DNA from: Clostridia bacterium
GTDB lineage: Bacteria > Bacillota > Clostridia > Oscillospirales > Acutalibacteraceae
Length of the DNA stretch: 64,000 nt
NCBI GenBank assembly: GCA_017434855.1
Contig: JAFRUA010000037.1
Span: forward strand, 1-64,000
Direction: 5' to 3'
A program made the position numbers and the translations under genes. The notes below the pieces were generated by a model. The model ran no database searches and was not told where the DNA came from. It worked only from the letters and a program-made list of their open reading frames with translations. Of this stretch, positions 7,782-15,826 are shown piece after piece. Position 1 is the first letter of the stretch; every line of letters begins with the position of its first letter.

Positions 7782-8664
7782 AGGGAGACCCTCCGTCTGA
7801 TATAGCATTCTGCGCAGCGGACTGCGCCCGGTTTTTGATTGAAATCTCTGTCAGGGACCCGAAGCGCAGCGCCTGGGTCAGTGCGCTGTCGGGCCGGTTG
7901 GTACAAAGCGAAACGGCCAGCGTGTCGTCGCGTTCCTCCACACGGACCGCCTCACCGACCTCCTGCAGCCTGCCGCGGAGCGCCGGGGCGCAAAAAGGCA
8001 CCCGGGCCAGCACCGTGAGCGCCACGGCATACAAATAGCCGTCGGCCGCAGCCTGTTTTTGAAACGTGACCGCGCCGGGCAGGGCCGCGTCCGCATCGCT
8101 CAGATACGCAGCCACACCCTCCAGCAGCAGCGACAGCCCCAGCGCGCCGGCATCCGGGGGCGTGTTTTGATGCAAATAGCCTTTTGCCGTGTTGTCAAGA
8201 AAGCAAAACGCCCCGGCAAGCGTCGGCTGCGGCGCGGCGGTCAATGCCGCGGCACAGTGCGCCAGCAGGTCTGCCATCGTGCTTTTTCCCACCGGCTGTG
8301 CAAGCAGCACTGCGGCCCGCGCACAGGCGCCGTGCAATGCGGCCGGCAGCCCGGCGGCCGTCACACCGCCGCACTTTGCCGTTTCATCGGAAAAGCCCTT
8401 GAACGCCGCCGCCAGAATCGCGCCGGACCGCCCACGGGCAGCGCGCAGCATGGCCCGGGCCGCCCGGTCCAGCAAATCGCAGACGCCCAGCGATTCATCA
8501 CGTTTGACGGCCTCCACCCCGGCACGCAGCGTGCGGCAAAGGTTGGACCCCGTGTCAAAGTCCGCTTCGGGGAAAAAGTCCCATGCGTCCACGGTCCCCC
8601 GCGCCGCGGTCAGCCGGTTAAACGCGCAAAACAACGCGCGCACGGTTTTTTCACTGTCTGTCAT
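7768..8664 (-). CDS. Short FakA-like DAK2-domain protein
   Basis: A 298-aa protein related to the DAK2/DhaL domain of FakA (YloV), the ATP-binding subunit of fatty acid kinase. The usual PDGDTGTNM loop appears as ADFDTGSNL, so the Mg-binding aspartates are kept, and GNSGVIL appears as GRSGAIL. The C-terminal part (LQEVGEAVRV then LCTNRPDSAL and a final ISIKN) matches the end of the FakA middle domain. Canonical FakA is about 550 aa, so a large internal or C-terminal portion is absent. FakA genes often sit just upstream of recG, as here. ATG 8664 is chosen for its AAAGGAG site. Confidence 0.65.
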   Translation of the reverse strand: MTDSEKTVRALFCAFNRLTAARGTVDAWDFFPEADFDTGSNLCRTLRAGVEAVKRDESLGVCDLLDRAARAMLRAARGRSGAILAAAFKGFSDETAKCGGVTAAGLPAALHGACARAAVLLAQPVGKSTMADLLAHCAAALTAAPQPTLAGAFCFLDNTAKGYLHQNTPPDAGALGLSLLLEGVAAYLSDADAALPGAVTFQKQAAADGYLYAVALTVLARVPFCAPALRGRLQEVGEAVRVEERDDTLAVSLCTNRPDSALTQALRFGSLTEISIKNRAQSAAQNAISDGGSPFERL

Positions 8665-8949
8665 CAGCGTCACACTCCTTTGTGATTTCTTCACAAACAG
8701 AGTATGCGCCGCAGCGCAGAGAGATTTTCACATTCTTATGTGCCGCGCAAGAAAAATTTCGGCTCGGCACCATGCGATTTGCTTTTGGGTACCTCTAAAA
8801 AGGCAAGCCGTTTGAGCGCGATGCAAATTGATCGTCAGATTGCATCGATTTGACGCGGAAATCCGTGCGGCGTTCAAGGAAAATTTGGGCAGCCCGGCGG
8901 TGAAAGGTGTGCGCGATCGCGCGGCGCGCAGTTTTCAGAGGCGCCCCTT
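8665..8949. other. Intergenic region, no gene seen
   Basis: No supportable reading frame. A 7-bp inverted repeat (GATGCAA...TTGCATC) is present near 8820-8847 but lacks a T-run on either strand. No consensus promoter was recognised. Confidence 0.3.
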
Positions 8950-10434
8950 TCAGGACAGGGTCCAGCTTTCAATCCCGCAGAACGGATCCGCAACGGTGGC
9001 GGTCCCGTCGGTCGTCAGCGCGCGGGTATAATAAAACGTCATGTTGCGGAAGCACAGCGCCGCAAACGGCGGGTCCTCGGCAAACACCTTTAAAAATGTG
9101 GACAGGTCGATCGCTCCGCTGCGATAATCGGCATAGGCGCCGCGCACGGTGGTCAGCGGCGACAGCCCGAAGCGGGCGCTGCCGTCGTCCGCAAAAAAGA
9201 CCGAAAGGTCCATATCGCCCGACAGCTTGACTTCCCCGATATACATGGAAAACGACCCTTCCTCCAGCCGCTGCAGATAGCTGTCATACTCCAGCGTTTC
9301 CACCTTGACCTTCAGCCCAAAGCTGCGCCACATCTCGGCGGCGCCTTTGGCCAGCGCGGTGCGCTGTTCGCTTTCCGCATTCACCAGCAGCGTCAGCTCC
9401 GGCGGTTCACTGCCCGGCAGATGCACAAGACCGCCCGGTTCATCGGCGGCATACCCCGCAGCCGCCAACAGTTCGGCAGCCCCGGCCGACGCCGGCTGCT
9501 GCGGCAGCTTTGCCCAAACCGACGGGAACGGCGCCGCGGCTGCGGTCGCATCCGGGCCATAGGCAACATCGGTCAGCGCCGCGCGGTCCAGCCCCGCAGA
9601 CAGGGCGCTGCGCAGCGCCGGATCGGTCAGCGCGCCGTCTGCCGCGTTAAACGCCACAAACACCAGGTTGTTCATAGGCAGCCGCACATCCAGGGCGCTG
9701 ATTTTTTCAGACGATTCCAGTGCCGGGTCACACGATAAAAAAGAGATGGCGCCCAACTGCAAAAGATTGGGCACGCTCTCGCTCATGCTCACATCCATCA
9801 GCGCCAGCGGCGGCAGCGCCACGCCCTGCGCCCGCGGCCCTGTGGGGTTCGGCGTCAGGATCGGCGCGCTCCCTTCATAGCGCAGCACATAACGCCCGCA
9901 GCCGACGGGAACCCCGTCCCCCGCCGTGCCCAGCTTCACGATCGGAAAGTCCAGACAGTTTGCACAGTCCACATTCGGACTCAGCAGGGTAAAGACCACC
10001 GTCTCTCCCTCAACGGTGCAGCTGAAAAAATTGGACAGCCGCGCCTTGTAATACGCACTTTCTTTTGCGCTGCTGAACGAATAGGCCACGTCGCGGGCCG
10101 TCAGCAGCGTGCCGTCTGAAAACACCACGTCGGTCCGCACGGGCACCGCCACACGCACGCCGTCCATGTCGATGCCGGCAGCCAGAATCTGCTGCGGCGC
10201 CAATGCAGCGTCCGGACGGAACAGCGGCTCATACAGCAGCGCCGCCAGCTCGCGGTTGTGCCGGTCCTCGGTCAAAAAAGGATTGAGCGACGCTTCACCC
10301 ATATAGGGAAGCGTCATGCTTTTTTGCACTGCAGGCGGGGCCGCCGTCCCCCCTGCGGAGCCGTTGCCTTGTTTGCTGCAGCCGCACAGCAGCAGGATCA
10401 GCAGCGCCAGACCCAGCGCGATGATTCGTTTCAT
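8950..10434 (-). CDS. OppA-like (family 5) extracellular solute-binding lipoprotein
   Basis: A 494-aa lipoprotein: signal peptide with lipobox LLCGCS (Cys at about 19), then a family-5 binding domain with features such as LYEPLF and RDVAYSF, typical of peptide, nickel or oligosaccharide binders of ABC importers. No permease or ATPase genes adjoin it, so it either serves a distant transporter or another role. It lies 13 nt downstream of the YmdB gene and is the last gene of a four-gene minus-strand operon. Confidence 0.82.
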   Translation of the reverse strand: MKRIIALGLALLILLLCGCSKQGNGSAGGTAAPPAVQKSMTLPYMGEASLNPFLTEDRHNRELAALLYEPLFRPDAALAPQQILAAGIDMDGVRVAVPVRTDVVFSDGTLLTARDVAYSFSSAKESAYYKARLSNFFSCTVEGETVVFTLLSPNVDCANCLDFPIVKLGTAGDGVPVGCGRYVLRYEGSAPILTPNPTGPRAQGVALPPLALMDVSMSESVPNLLQLGAISFLSCDPALESSEKISALDVRLPMNNLVFVAFNAADGALTDPALRSALSAGLDRAALTDVAYGPDATAAAAPFPSVWAKLPQQPASAGAAELLAAAGYAADEPGGLVHLPGSEPPELTLLVNAESEQRTALAKGAAEMWRSFGLKVKVETLEYDSYLQRLEEGSFSMYIGEVKLSGDMDLSVFFADDGSARFGLSPLTTVRGAYADYRSGAIDLSTFLKVFAEDPPFAALCFRNMTFYYTRALTTDGTATVADPFCGIESWTLS

Positions 10435-10447
10435 CGTTCCCGCCTCC

Positions 10448-11221
10448 TCAGGTCACGCGGACACGCTGCGCATCGCGGCAGCGCCCGGTGGTTTCATCAA
10501 TGTCAAACAGGCACCCCTCCATCGCGCAGTCCGTGCCCTCTTCGGTTTCAAAGCGGACCGGCATGCGCGTGCGGAACTTTTCGATCACCGGCTCTTTTTT
10601 GACGCCGAGCACGGTGTTTTGCACCCCGCACATGCCAAGGTCGGTGATATAGCCCGTGCCGCCGGGCAGCACACGTTCGTCGGCGGTCTGCACATGGGTG
10701 TGCGTGCCCGCCAGAACCGAAATCTTTCCGTCCAGAAAATAGCCCAGCGCCAGCTTTTCAGACGTGGCCTCGGCGTGAAAGTCCACCACGATGACCCGGC
10801 AGCCGTCGGACGCCGTCAGCGCCGTTTCCGCTGCGGTGAAGGGATTGTCCAGCGCATCCAGAAACATGGTGCCCATCAGGTTGATCACCGCCACGCGCAC
10901 ACGCCCGCAGTCCAGCACCGCCACGCCGCGTCCCGGCGCCCCGGCCGGAAAGTTATACGGCCGCAGCACAAATTCGTTCTCATCCAGAAAGTCATAGCAC
11001 TCTTTGCGGCGAAAGGCGTGGTTCCCGGTGGTGATCAGGTCCACCCCGGCGCAAAACAACTGCTGCGCCGCCGCCGGCGTCAGGCCGTTGCCTTTGGCGG
11101 CGTTTTCTCCGTTTGCGATGCAGACGTCCACACCCTGGAATTTTTTGAACGCGGGCAGCTTTTTTTGCAAAAAGTCACACCCGCTTTGCGACACCACGTC
11201 GCCCAGCATCAACAGTTGCAT
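10448..11221 (-). CDS. ymdB: YmdB-like metallophosphoesterase (2',3'-cyclic nucleotide phosphodiesterase)
   Basis: A 257-aa calcineurin-like phosphoesterase of the YmdB group. Metal ligands are visible in order: LGDVV (about 6-10), NGENAA (about 37-42), TGNHAF (about 65-70) and GTHTHVQTAD near residue 174-183. In B. subtilis YmdB hydrolyses 2',3'-cyclic nucleotides and affects biofilm and motility choices. It is 9 nt downstream of the histidine phosphatase gene. Confidence 0.88.
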   Translation of the reverse strand: MQLLMLGDVVSQSGCDFLQKKLPAFKKFQGVDVCIANGENAAKGNGLTPAAAQQLFCAGVDLITTGNHAFRRKECYDFLDENEFVLRPYNFPAGAPGRGVAVLDCGRVRVAVINLMGTMFLDALDNPFTAAETALTASDGCRVIVVDFHAEATSEKLALGYFLDGKISVLAGTHTHVQTADERVLPGGTGYITDLGMCGVQNTVLGVKKEPVIEKFRTRMPVRFETEEGTDCAMEGCLFDIDETTGRCRDAQRVRVT

Positions 11222-11230
11222 GCAGTCTCC

Positions 11231-11929
11231 TCACACATAGTCGCTCACGTCAAAGTCGTCGTCGTTCGGATAATAGTCCCAGCCGTCATACCAGGTGTCG
11301 GCCTGCTCCTGCGGCGACAGGGGAATCTCCTCAATCGCCTCGGCCTTTTGCCCCGCCATCCAGATCAGCGGGTCAATGCGCAGCGTGTAGCCGCAGCCGG
11401 ACGGCGCCAGCCAGTCGGTCGGCTTCGCTTCGGGCAGGGCAAAGTTGGACATGATCGTCATCAGTACGCCGCCGTGGGTCACAACGCAGGCGTCGCCCGT
11501 GTTGGTCTTGAGCACGCTTTCCACAATGCGTGCAAAGCAGTCGCACACACGCTTTGCAAATTCGGCATTGCTTTCGCCAAAGGGCGGGGTCACGTCCGGC
11601 TCGCCGGCCAGCCACCGGTCAAACAGCGGCTGCTTTTTGTGCAGTTCCTCGGCCGTGCGGCCCTCAAATTCACCAAAGTCATATTCGATCAGCGCGTCCA
11701 GCTCAATGATCTTCGCGTCCGGAAACAGCAGCTTTGCCGTTTCGGTGCAGCGCTGCAGCGGACTGGAAAAAACAAACTTGCTTTCCGGATAGCTGTAATC
11801 GCGCTTCATCTCTTTCAACTGGGCAACGCCCATTTCGCTCAGCGGCAGGTCGGTGTGGCCCACATACAGGCCGTCCACGTTGCCCTGCGTCAGCCCGTGG
11901 CGCAGCAAATGCAGCCGCAGCGTATTCAT
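11231..11929 (-). CDS. Histidine phosphatase (phosphoglycerate mutase-like)
   Basis: A 232-aa protein of the histidine phosphatase superfamily. The catalytic LLRHGLTQGN block is at residues 8-17, with the second catalytic region VVTHGG near residue 151-156. Substrate cannot be read from the sequence; CobC- and PhoE-like phosphatases share these motifs. Its ATG overlaps the stop of the FAD oxidoreductase gene by 4 bp (ATGA), so it is translationally coupled to it. Confidence 0.82.
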   Translation of the reverse strand: MNTLRLHLLRHGLTQGNVDGLYVGHTDLPLSEMGVAQLKEMKRDYSYPESKFVFSSPLQRCTETAKLLFPDAKIIELDALIEYDFGEFEGRTAEELHKKQPLFDRWLAGEPDVTPPFGESNAEFAKRVCDCFARIVESVLKTNTGDACVVTHGGVLMTIMSNFALPEAKPTDWLAPSGCGYTLRIDPLIWMAGQKAEAIEEIPLSPQEQADTWYDGWDYYPNDDDFDVSDYV

Positions 11930-13293
11930 CGGTCATTCCTCCAGTCACTGATCCGGCCGGCCCTGCGCCAAAGGCGGTCGGCCCTCGTTTTCCATTTGTC
12001 AAAACCCGCCGGCGCTTCGGGGTACTTTCCGTAGTGCAGCGACAGCCGCAGCCCGTGCAGCCCGCCGGCAAAGATCTGCCCGATCTCACCCGGACGCAGG
12101 TCCCCGGCTGCAAACCCGCGCAGAATGTACCAGATCATTTTTGCCGCGTCGGCGGCGTTCAGCGCGATGCCGTCTTCCGCGCCGCCGGTGATCTTTTCAC
12201 TGAAAATGATATCGTGCTTGAACAGATACTCGTTCGCCCGCACTCTGTGGCGCAGCGCCCTGGCAAACACGGGCAGCAGCAGCGCAAACTCCTTGCCCTG
12301 GCCGCGCTGGTACCGCGTATTGACCGGCCAAAGCAATTCTCTGGTGGGTTCGCCGCCGTTCAGCGCCGCATCGGCAACCTCGGCAGCGATCTGTGCCGCC
12401 GCAAGCGCCGCCGTCACGCCCTCGCCGCAGGTGGGTTTGGTAACTGCCGCCGCGTCGCCGAGGACGAGGAACCCGTCTGCCACAAAAGAATACAGCGCGC
12501 GGTGATAGGGCGTCACGCCCTGCTCGGTCCGCACCACGTCATAGGGCGGCAGCGGTACATGGCGGCAAAACGTTTCATAGACCTGCTCCCCTTCGGCAAA
12601 GCTGTTGCTCGACCCCATGCCGAGGATGGCGTCCGCGCTGTCGTCGCTGGGCGACAGCCAGGTTTTGAAATACAGCCAGCATTTGGACCGCAGCCATTTT
12701 TCCTGCAGCGGTTCCTTGAATTTGATATAGCGCAGCTTGACAAAGAAGACGTCTTTGTCGGTCAAAAGCGCCGTTTCCACACCGTAATCGGCCGGCAGGC
12801 TGTGCCGCACGACCGACGCAATGCCGGAACAGTCCACACACAGCCGGCAGCGGACGGTCACGTCTTTGTCACCCTCTGTAAAGGTCACGCCGGTGAGTTT
12901 GCCGCCCGTGAAGACCGGCGCTTTGAACGCGGCCTCATAGCGAACCTCCGCGCCGGCGGCCATGGCGGCGTCGTTCATTTTGAGAATGTAGGCATGCTTG
13001 TGCAGGCCGATGTTGTCGGCGTGCGTCGGCTTGGGGTACCGGTCAAAGGGGCTGTAGTTGGCGGATTCGGTGAACGCAAAGCACCAGCACGGGTCGTCCG
13101 GCGTCACACGCGGCAGGTCAAAGCGATCGATGTCGGCGCGGTCCACATGAAACACGTCATAGGTCCGGCTCAGGTCGTCGCGGCTGCTTTTTTCCAGCAC
13201 CAGCACCGAATGTCCGCGCGCAGCCATGGCCCTTGCAAACCACGACCCGGCGCTGGCGCCGCCGACGATCACAACGTCATACTGCTCTTTCAC
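11926..13293 (-). CDS. FAD-dependent oxidoreductase, geranylgeranyl-reductase-like
   Basis: A 455-aa flavoprotein. The N-terminal dinucleotide fold has VVIVGGASAGSWFA, VLVLEKSS ends the second strand, and LGDAAAVTKPTCGEGVTAAL (about 290-309) is the second FAD-binding block seen in geranylgeranyl reductases and related monooxygenase-like enzymes. The central region has CVDCSG. Substrate is unknown; a lipid or quinone reductase role is possible. GTG at 13293 is chosen because GGAGG lies 7 nt upstream and the protein then starts at the FAD fold. It heads a four-gene operon. Confidence 0.75.
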   Translation of the reverse strand: MKEQYDVVIVGGASAGSWFARAMAARGHSVLVLEKSSRDDLSRTYDVFHVDRADIDRFDLPRVTPDDPCWCFAFTESANYSPFDRYPKPTHADNIGLHKHAYILKMNDAAMAAGAEVRYEAAFKAPVFTGGKLTGVTFTEGDKDVTVRCRLCVDCSGIASVVRHSLPADYGVETALLTDKDVFFVKLRYIKFKEPLQEKWLRSKCWLYFKTWLSPSDDSADAILGMGSSNSFAEGEQVYETFCRHVPLPPYDVVRTEQGVTPYHRALYSFVADGFLVLGDAAAVTKPTCGEGVTAALAAAQIAAEVADAALNGGEPTRELLWPVNTRYQRGQGKEFALLLPVFARALRHRVRANEYLFKHDIIFSEKITGGAEDGIALNAADAAKMIWYILRGFAAGDLRPGEIGQIFAGGLHGLRLSLHYGKYPEAPAGFDKWKTRADRLWRRAGRISDWRNDR

Positions 13294-13327
13294 GGGGACC
13301 CCTCCGTTCAGCGATTGATAACAATTT

Positions 13328-13356
13328 ATTATAACACAGATCGCGCCGGGTTGCAA
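13328..13356 (-). promoter_or_regulatory. Promoter of the oxidoreductase operon
   Basis: On the minus strand TTGCAA (13356-13351), 17-bp spacer, TATAAT (13333-13328). It overlaps the tail of the preceding terminator and lies about 35 nt before the GTG start. Confidence 0.6.
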
Positions 13357-13391
13357 GCAAAAAAATCGCCACCGCCCAAAAAGCGGTGACG
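13357..13391 (-). terminator. Terminator of the 41-aa peptide gene
   Basis: On the minus strand CACCGC pairs with GCGGTG across a TTTTTGG loop, followed by a run of seven T. It closes the short transcript that begins at 13569-13597. Confidence 0.85.
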
Positions 13392-13403
13392 ACCGGCGTT
13401 GAT

Positions 13404-13529
13404 TTATTTTTCGAGTTTTGCGAACAGCTTTTCAAAGAGCTTGCCGATCTTTTGCAGCAGGTCCGTCAGGTCCGGCCAGAAATCAAACAAAGTCAGCTCT
13501 TTCATTGCTTCCTTCATGCCGTACATCAT
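13404..13529 (-). CDS. 41-aa amphipathic peptide
   Basis: A peptide beginning MMYGMKEAMKEL, followed by FDFWPDLTDLL and a helical, lysine-rich end FEKLFAKLEK. It has no signal peptide. The C-terminal 25 residues would form an amphipathic helix. The case for a real gene is strong: a perfect TTGACA-17-TATAAT promoter, a GGAGGG ribosome site 4-7 nt before the two adjacent ATGs, and a strong terminator right after the stop. I do not recognise a family. Possible roles include a secreted signal or surface-active peptide, or a membrane-associated regulator; none can be shown. Confidence 0.75.
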   Translation of the reverse strand: MMYGMKEAMKELTLFDFWPDLTDLLQKIGKLFEKLFAKLEK

Positions 13530-13568
13530 GTTCCCTCCGTTTCGATCTGGATTTCTTTGGCTGATTGT

Positions 13569-13597
13569 ATTATAGCGCATTGCGGCGGCGTTGTCAA
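13569..13597 (-). promoter_or_regulatory. Perfect sigma-A promoter of the 41-aa peptide gene
   Basis: On the minus strand TTGACA (13597-13592), 17-bp spacer, TATAAT (13574-13569); an exact consensus match about 40 nt before the ATG. Confidence 0.85.
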
Positions 13598-13669
13598 GCG
13601 GTTGCGGAAAGCGGGTTCGGGCGCCGCCGATGGAATACAGCCGTCGCGGAAGGACCTGTGATTTTTTGC

Positions 13670-13698
13670 TTGCAGTTTTTTCCGGATTGTGATAGAGT
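13670..13698 (+). promoter_or_regulatory. Promoter of the modular lipoprotein gene
   Basis: TTGCAG (13670-13675), 17-bp spacer, TAGAGT (13693-13698), followed by an AAGGGAGAG ribosome site and ATG at 13730. Match to consensus is moderate. Confidence 0.5.
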
Positions 13699-13729
13699 AT
13701 AGATATGAAACCCGAAGGGAGAGACTCTT

Positions 13730-15733
13730 ATGAAACGCATCCTTGCCATTGTTCTTGCACTTGCCCTCATTCTGACGACCTTTGCCGCCTGCGGAAAGAA
13801 GAAATCAAGCACCGCAGAGGACACCTCCGAATACGAAGCGCTGTATGCCCCGGTGCTGAAAAAGTACAAGCAGGCCTTTGAAGAGAACTGGTCCCGTGAA
13901 AAGTTTATGGAAAACAACCTGTCGCCGAACCTTGCAGCCCTCGACAAAACCGCCGAGCCTTCGTTTGCCTTCCTTGACCTGAACGGTGACAAGACGCCTG
14001 AACTCTTCATCGGCCGCGCGGACCAGCGCGCCACGGTCTATGACATGTACACCGCCACCGACGACCACGCCATCAAGCAGGTCACCACACCGACAACGGA
14101 AGAGACCTACACCCTGACCAATGACAACCGGCTGGTCAGAGAGGACGACAGCTATGAAAAGCTGGACGTTGTGACGTTCTATGAACTGGAAGACGACGCC
14201 CTGACCCCGAAAGACAGCTACATCCACGACGAAGAACAGATCATCAACGGCATGGATGCATGGTTCCATGCGACCGGCGACCTGCCCGCGAGCGAGAGCG
14301 AATTCTATGCTGAAGATATGAACGTCATCACCGAAGCGGAGTACATTGAAAAGACGGCGTATGAATTGGGCAAACTGGTAATGAAGACGTTCGCAGAGCT
14401 GGTGCCGGCGGACGACGACACAGCACAAGACACGGAGCCGACGGCGGACCCGTTTGAAGAAGCGAAAGCGGTTTATAATCCGGTGATTGAGCAGTATCGG
14501 GAAGCACTTGTAGATTTGCATGCCGGCATCAATTCATTTGCTGATCGCGGCCTGACGACAACAAATATTGATTTTGTGGACGGCACGCCCGGATACACTA
14601 TCATTGATATTAACCAAGACGGCGTCATGGAATTGATCACCGGAAGGAAACATGACGATGGCTTTGTGGAATTGTGCGACTTATACACTATTTTAGATAA
14701 TGAACCAAAATGGTTAATTAGCTCTGGCATGGATCTTTCCGGATTTTTTGTCACAACAAGCGGGCAGATCAACAAGAATGAGATGTATTACGGTTTGTCA
14801 TCAGTGGAAAGCTATGTGAAATATGAAATAACAAACGGGGAACTGACCGTAAAAAATGCATATCTCCAAGTTGAACCAGGTACGGATATGGAAGAAACAA
14901 TAACGGGGTATTATTCTTCCAACAAGGAAATTTCCTATGATAACAATGGCAAACTGATCACAACAGATTTGCAGCCTGTCAGCGAAGCTGAATATTTTCA
15001 ATTCGTCGATGCATATCGTAATGATTTACGAATTGATTTGACACTCACGCCCTTTGACGCCGTGGAGCCAGACGAGCCGTCCACCGACGCCCTCGCGCAG
15101 GACACGCCCGTAACCCCTGGCAATACCGGCGAATACATCACGTTCGGAAGCTATGAGCAGGACAACGACGAATCAAACGGACCCGAACCTCTTGAATGGC
15201 TGGTACTGGACCGCGATGGGGATAAAGTGTTTGTAGTCAGCAAGTGTGGACTTAAAAATAAGCAATACAATAAAGAAAGAATCGATATTACGTGGGAAAC
15301 CTGTGAATTGCGCACGTGGTTGAACGATACATTTTACAACAGTGCGTTCAGTTCTACGGAGAAAAGCAAGATTTTGACCACGACAGTAATAAATGATGAC
15401 AACGCGGAGTATGGCACAGCGGGTGGAAACGACACACAGGACAAGGTATTTCTGTTGAGCGTTGACGAAGCAAACAAATATTTTTCCTCAAATGCAGAGA
15501 GAACGTGTGAAGTAACGGCCTATGCAAGCGTGCATGGAACAGGAACATGGACAGGCAGGTCGGCGTCTGGCCAAATGATTTCAGTCTGTTGGTGGTGGTT
15601 GCGGTCGCCCGGACGCTATCCCCATAATGTTGCTCATGTCGGGGGTAACGGCGATGTCAATATCGACGGCAGTTACATCGACAGCCTAAACGCAGCCGTC
15701 CGTCCCGCGATGTGGATCACCGTGAACGCATAA
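13730..15733 (+). CDS. Modular lipoprotein with duplicated domain and DUF6273-like C-terminus
   Basis: A 667-aa predicted lipoprotein: signal peptide with lipobox TFAAC (Cys 21). Two related modules follow, each beginning like YAPVLKKYKQAF (about residue 35) or YNPVIEQYREAL (about residue 246) and containing a calcium-loop-like DLNGDKTPEL or DINQDGVMEL. The C-terminal third (about 460-667) begins ITFGSYEQ and EWLVL, contains RTWLNDTFYNSAF and ends WWWLRSPG...VRPAMWI, the pattern of DUF6273 domains found in secreted Clostridia proteins. The second module and much of the DUF6273 part are visibly more AT-rich than the first module, suggesting mosaic origin. Function unknown; cell-surface location is likely. 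Confidence 0.75.
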   Translation: MKRILAIVLALALILTTFAACGKKKSSTAEDTSEYEALYAPVLKKYKQAFEENWSREKFMENNLSPNLAALDKTAEPSFAFLDLNGDKTPELFIGRADQRATVYDMYTATDDHAIKQVTTPTTEETYTLTNDNRLVREDDSYEKLDVVTFYELEDDALTPKDSYIHDEEQIINGMDAWFHATGDLPASESEFYAEDMNVITEAEYIEKTAYELGKLVMKTFAELVPADDDTAQDTEPTADPFEEAKAVYNPVIEQYREALVDLHAGINSFADRGLTTTNIDFVDGTPGYTIIDINQDGVMELITGRKHDDGFVELCDLYTILDNEPKWLISSGMDLSGFFVTTSGQINKNEMYYGLSSVESYVKYEITNGELTVKNAYLQVEPGTDMEETITGYYSSNKEISYDNNGKLITTDLQPVSEAEYFQFVDAYRNDLRIDLTLTPFDAVEPDEPSTDALAQDTPVTPGNTGEYITFGSYEQDNDESNGPEPLEWLVLDRDGDKVFVVSKCGLKNKQYNKERIDITWETCELRTWLNDTFYNSAFSSTEKSKILTTTVINDDNAEYGTAGGNDTQDKVFLLSVDEANKYFSSNAERTCEVTAYASVHGTGTWTGRSASGQMISVCWWWLRSPGRYPHNVAHVGGNGDVNIDGSYIDSLNAAVRPAMWITVNA

Positions 15734-15745
15734 TCCATGCATTTC

Positions 15746-15770
15746 TTCGCCGATCGATGATCGGCGCCTA
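15746..15770. repeat. REP-like palindrome, copy 1
   Basis: A 25-bp element with arms GCCGATC/GATCGGC, flanked by TTC and GCCTA. Related copies lie at 25609-25633 and 37798-37822. Confidence 0.6.
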
Positions 15771-15777
15771 TAAAATC

Positions 15778-15810
15778 ATTCCCGCCACTCGTTTGGGTGA
15801 CGGGAATTTT
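15778..15810. terminator. Bidirectional terminator between convergent genes
   Basis: ATTCCCGCCAC pairs with GTGACGGGAAT (one bulge) and is followed by TTTT on the plus strand. It lies between the lipoprotein and the convergent iron alcohol dehydrogenase. Confidence 0.7.
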
Positions 15811-15826
15811 CAATCTATATCAGTCT

